Shown here: piece after piece, positions 5,575 to 6,035 of the stretch | How the letters are laid out: each line of letters starts with the position of its first letter | Numbering within the stretch: the first letter of the stretch is position 1 | NCBI GenBank assembly: GCA_030597865.1 | Contig: JAUVQZ010000177.1 | Location: 1 to 6,035 of the forward strand | Source of the DNA: Pseudomonadota bacterium | GTDB lineage: Bacteria; Desulfobacterota; Desulfobulbia; Desulfobulbales; SURF-16 | Length of the DNA stretch: 6,035 nt | Direction of reading: 5' to 3' | Position numbers and translations under genes: made by a program | Notes under the pieces: generated by a model | Told to the model about the DNA's origin: nothing | The model's database searches: none | The model's input: only the letters and a program-made list of their open reading frames with translations

Positions 5575-6035
5575 TTGTCTGTGTCTGCAACCAACAAAAC
5601 GAAAAAAATTTTCATCAGCGGTATGGTTCAGGGGGTAGGCTTCCGCCCCCACCTTTACCGTCTGGCCATGGAGCATGGTCTGTGTGGTCAGGTGGCAAAT
5701 AGTCTGGCCGGGGTGGAACTTGTCCTTGAGGGGGACGAGGCCGGCATCACCCTTCTTGTCGATACATTGCTGGCAAGCCCGCCGCCGGGATCCGCCATCA
5801 TCTCTGTCCGGCAACAGAGCATTGCCTCAAGACAATACCCAGACTTTACCATTGCCCCAAGTCTCATCGGTGGCCACCACGCCCCCCTGGCTCCGGCCGA
5901 TTTCGGCATGTGTTCCGACTGCGAGGGGGAGCTGCTCGACCCTGATAACCATCGCTATCAGCATCCCTTTATTTCCTGTACCGCCTGCGGCCCACGATTT
6001 ACCATTATTCAAGGCCTGCCCTATGACCGGCCCCT
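5575..6035 (+). CDS. hypF: Hydrogenase maturation carbamoyltransferase HypF, N-terminal part (cut by window edge)
   Basis: HypF takes the carbamoyl group from carbamoyl phosphate and passes it to HypE, which converts it to the cyanide ligands of the [NiFe]-hydrogenase active site. About 153 of the usual roughly 750-800 residues are present. The acylphosphatase domain carries KKIFISGMVQGVGFRP with catalytic Arg24 and Asn42 (VANSLAGVEL), the same 18-residue spacing as in acylphosphatases. It is followed by the first zinc finger, CSDC (113-116) and CTAC (135-138), in the canonical C-x2-C-x18-C-x2-C arrangement, then RFTIIQGLPYDRP. The start is uncertain: the frame opens after TGA at 5557-5559, and the only usual starts before the first beta strand are TTG 5575 and GTG 5581, neither with a clear Shine-Dalgarno. 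The first in-frame ATG (5623) would delete that strand. Coordinates and residue numbers assume TTG 5575. It lies beyond a terminator, so it is probably a separate unit. Confidence 0.93.
   Translation, partial: MSVSATNKTKKIFISGMVQGVGFRPHLYRLAMEHGLCGQVANSLAGVELVLEGDEAGITLLVDTLLASPPPGSAIISVRQQSIASRQYPDFTIAPSLIGGHHAPLAPADFGMCSDCEGELLDPDNHRYQHPFISCTACGPRFTIIQGLPYDRP

Noticed and set aside
5454..5702. 82-codon plus-strand frame starting in the terminator
   Set aside because: Its ATG is inside the terminator stem, it has no Shine-Dalgarno, and its second half overlaps hypF in another frame.

Overview
The window looks like a chromosomal segment from a Gram-negative bacterium. A sulfate reducer of the Desulfobacterota (Desulfobulbales / Desulfotalea-like) is my best guess. 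It rests only on the protein style and on the combination of sigma-54-type nitrogen control, [NiFe]-hydrogenase maturation and a multi-domain GGDEF sensor. No rRNA or marker gene is present to prove it. There are five chromosomal genes (the last cut by the window edge) and the end of one insertion sequence.

Left part, minus strand (1-3386). Positions 1-124 are one end of an IS1595-family element, with the first 28 codons of its transposase running off the left edge. To its right lies a two-gene operon read leftwards: a secreted PstS-like substrate-binding protein (3386-2559), then a membrane-bound sensor diguanylate cyclase (2562-202) of layout TM-periplasmic domain-TM-HAMP-PAS-PAS-GGDEF. Their stop and start codons overlap as ATGA. 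No phosphate ABC permease or ATPase genes accompany the binding protein within the window. The pair may therefore be a periplasmic ligand-sensing module feeding into c-di-GMP rather than part of a transporter; that is inference.

Centre (3387-3792). This is a roughly 400-bp divergent control region. A good sigma-70-type promoter (TTGACA, 18 bp, TATCAT) faces left towards the binding protein. A perfect-consensus sigma-54 promoter (TGGCAC-N5-TTGCT) faces right towards amtB. About 120-150 bp upstream of the predicted amtB start site are two TTTAC-headed elements 31 bp apart, one of them a perfect dyad. They are candidate enhancer sites for a sigma-54 activator.

Right part, plus strand (3793-6035). 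amtB (ammonium channel) and a P-II gene (glnK-like) form a nitrogen-control pair: P-II binds the AmtB C-terminal tail and gates ammonium entry according to nitrogen status. The pair ends in a textbook intrinsic terminator with a perfect 13-bp stem. Beyond it, hypF (hydrogenase maturation carbamoyltransferase) begins and is cut by the window end after its acylphosphatase domain and first zinc finger. Its start codon is unclear and is probably not ATG.
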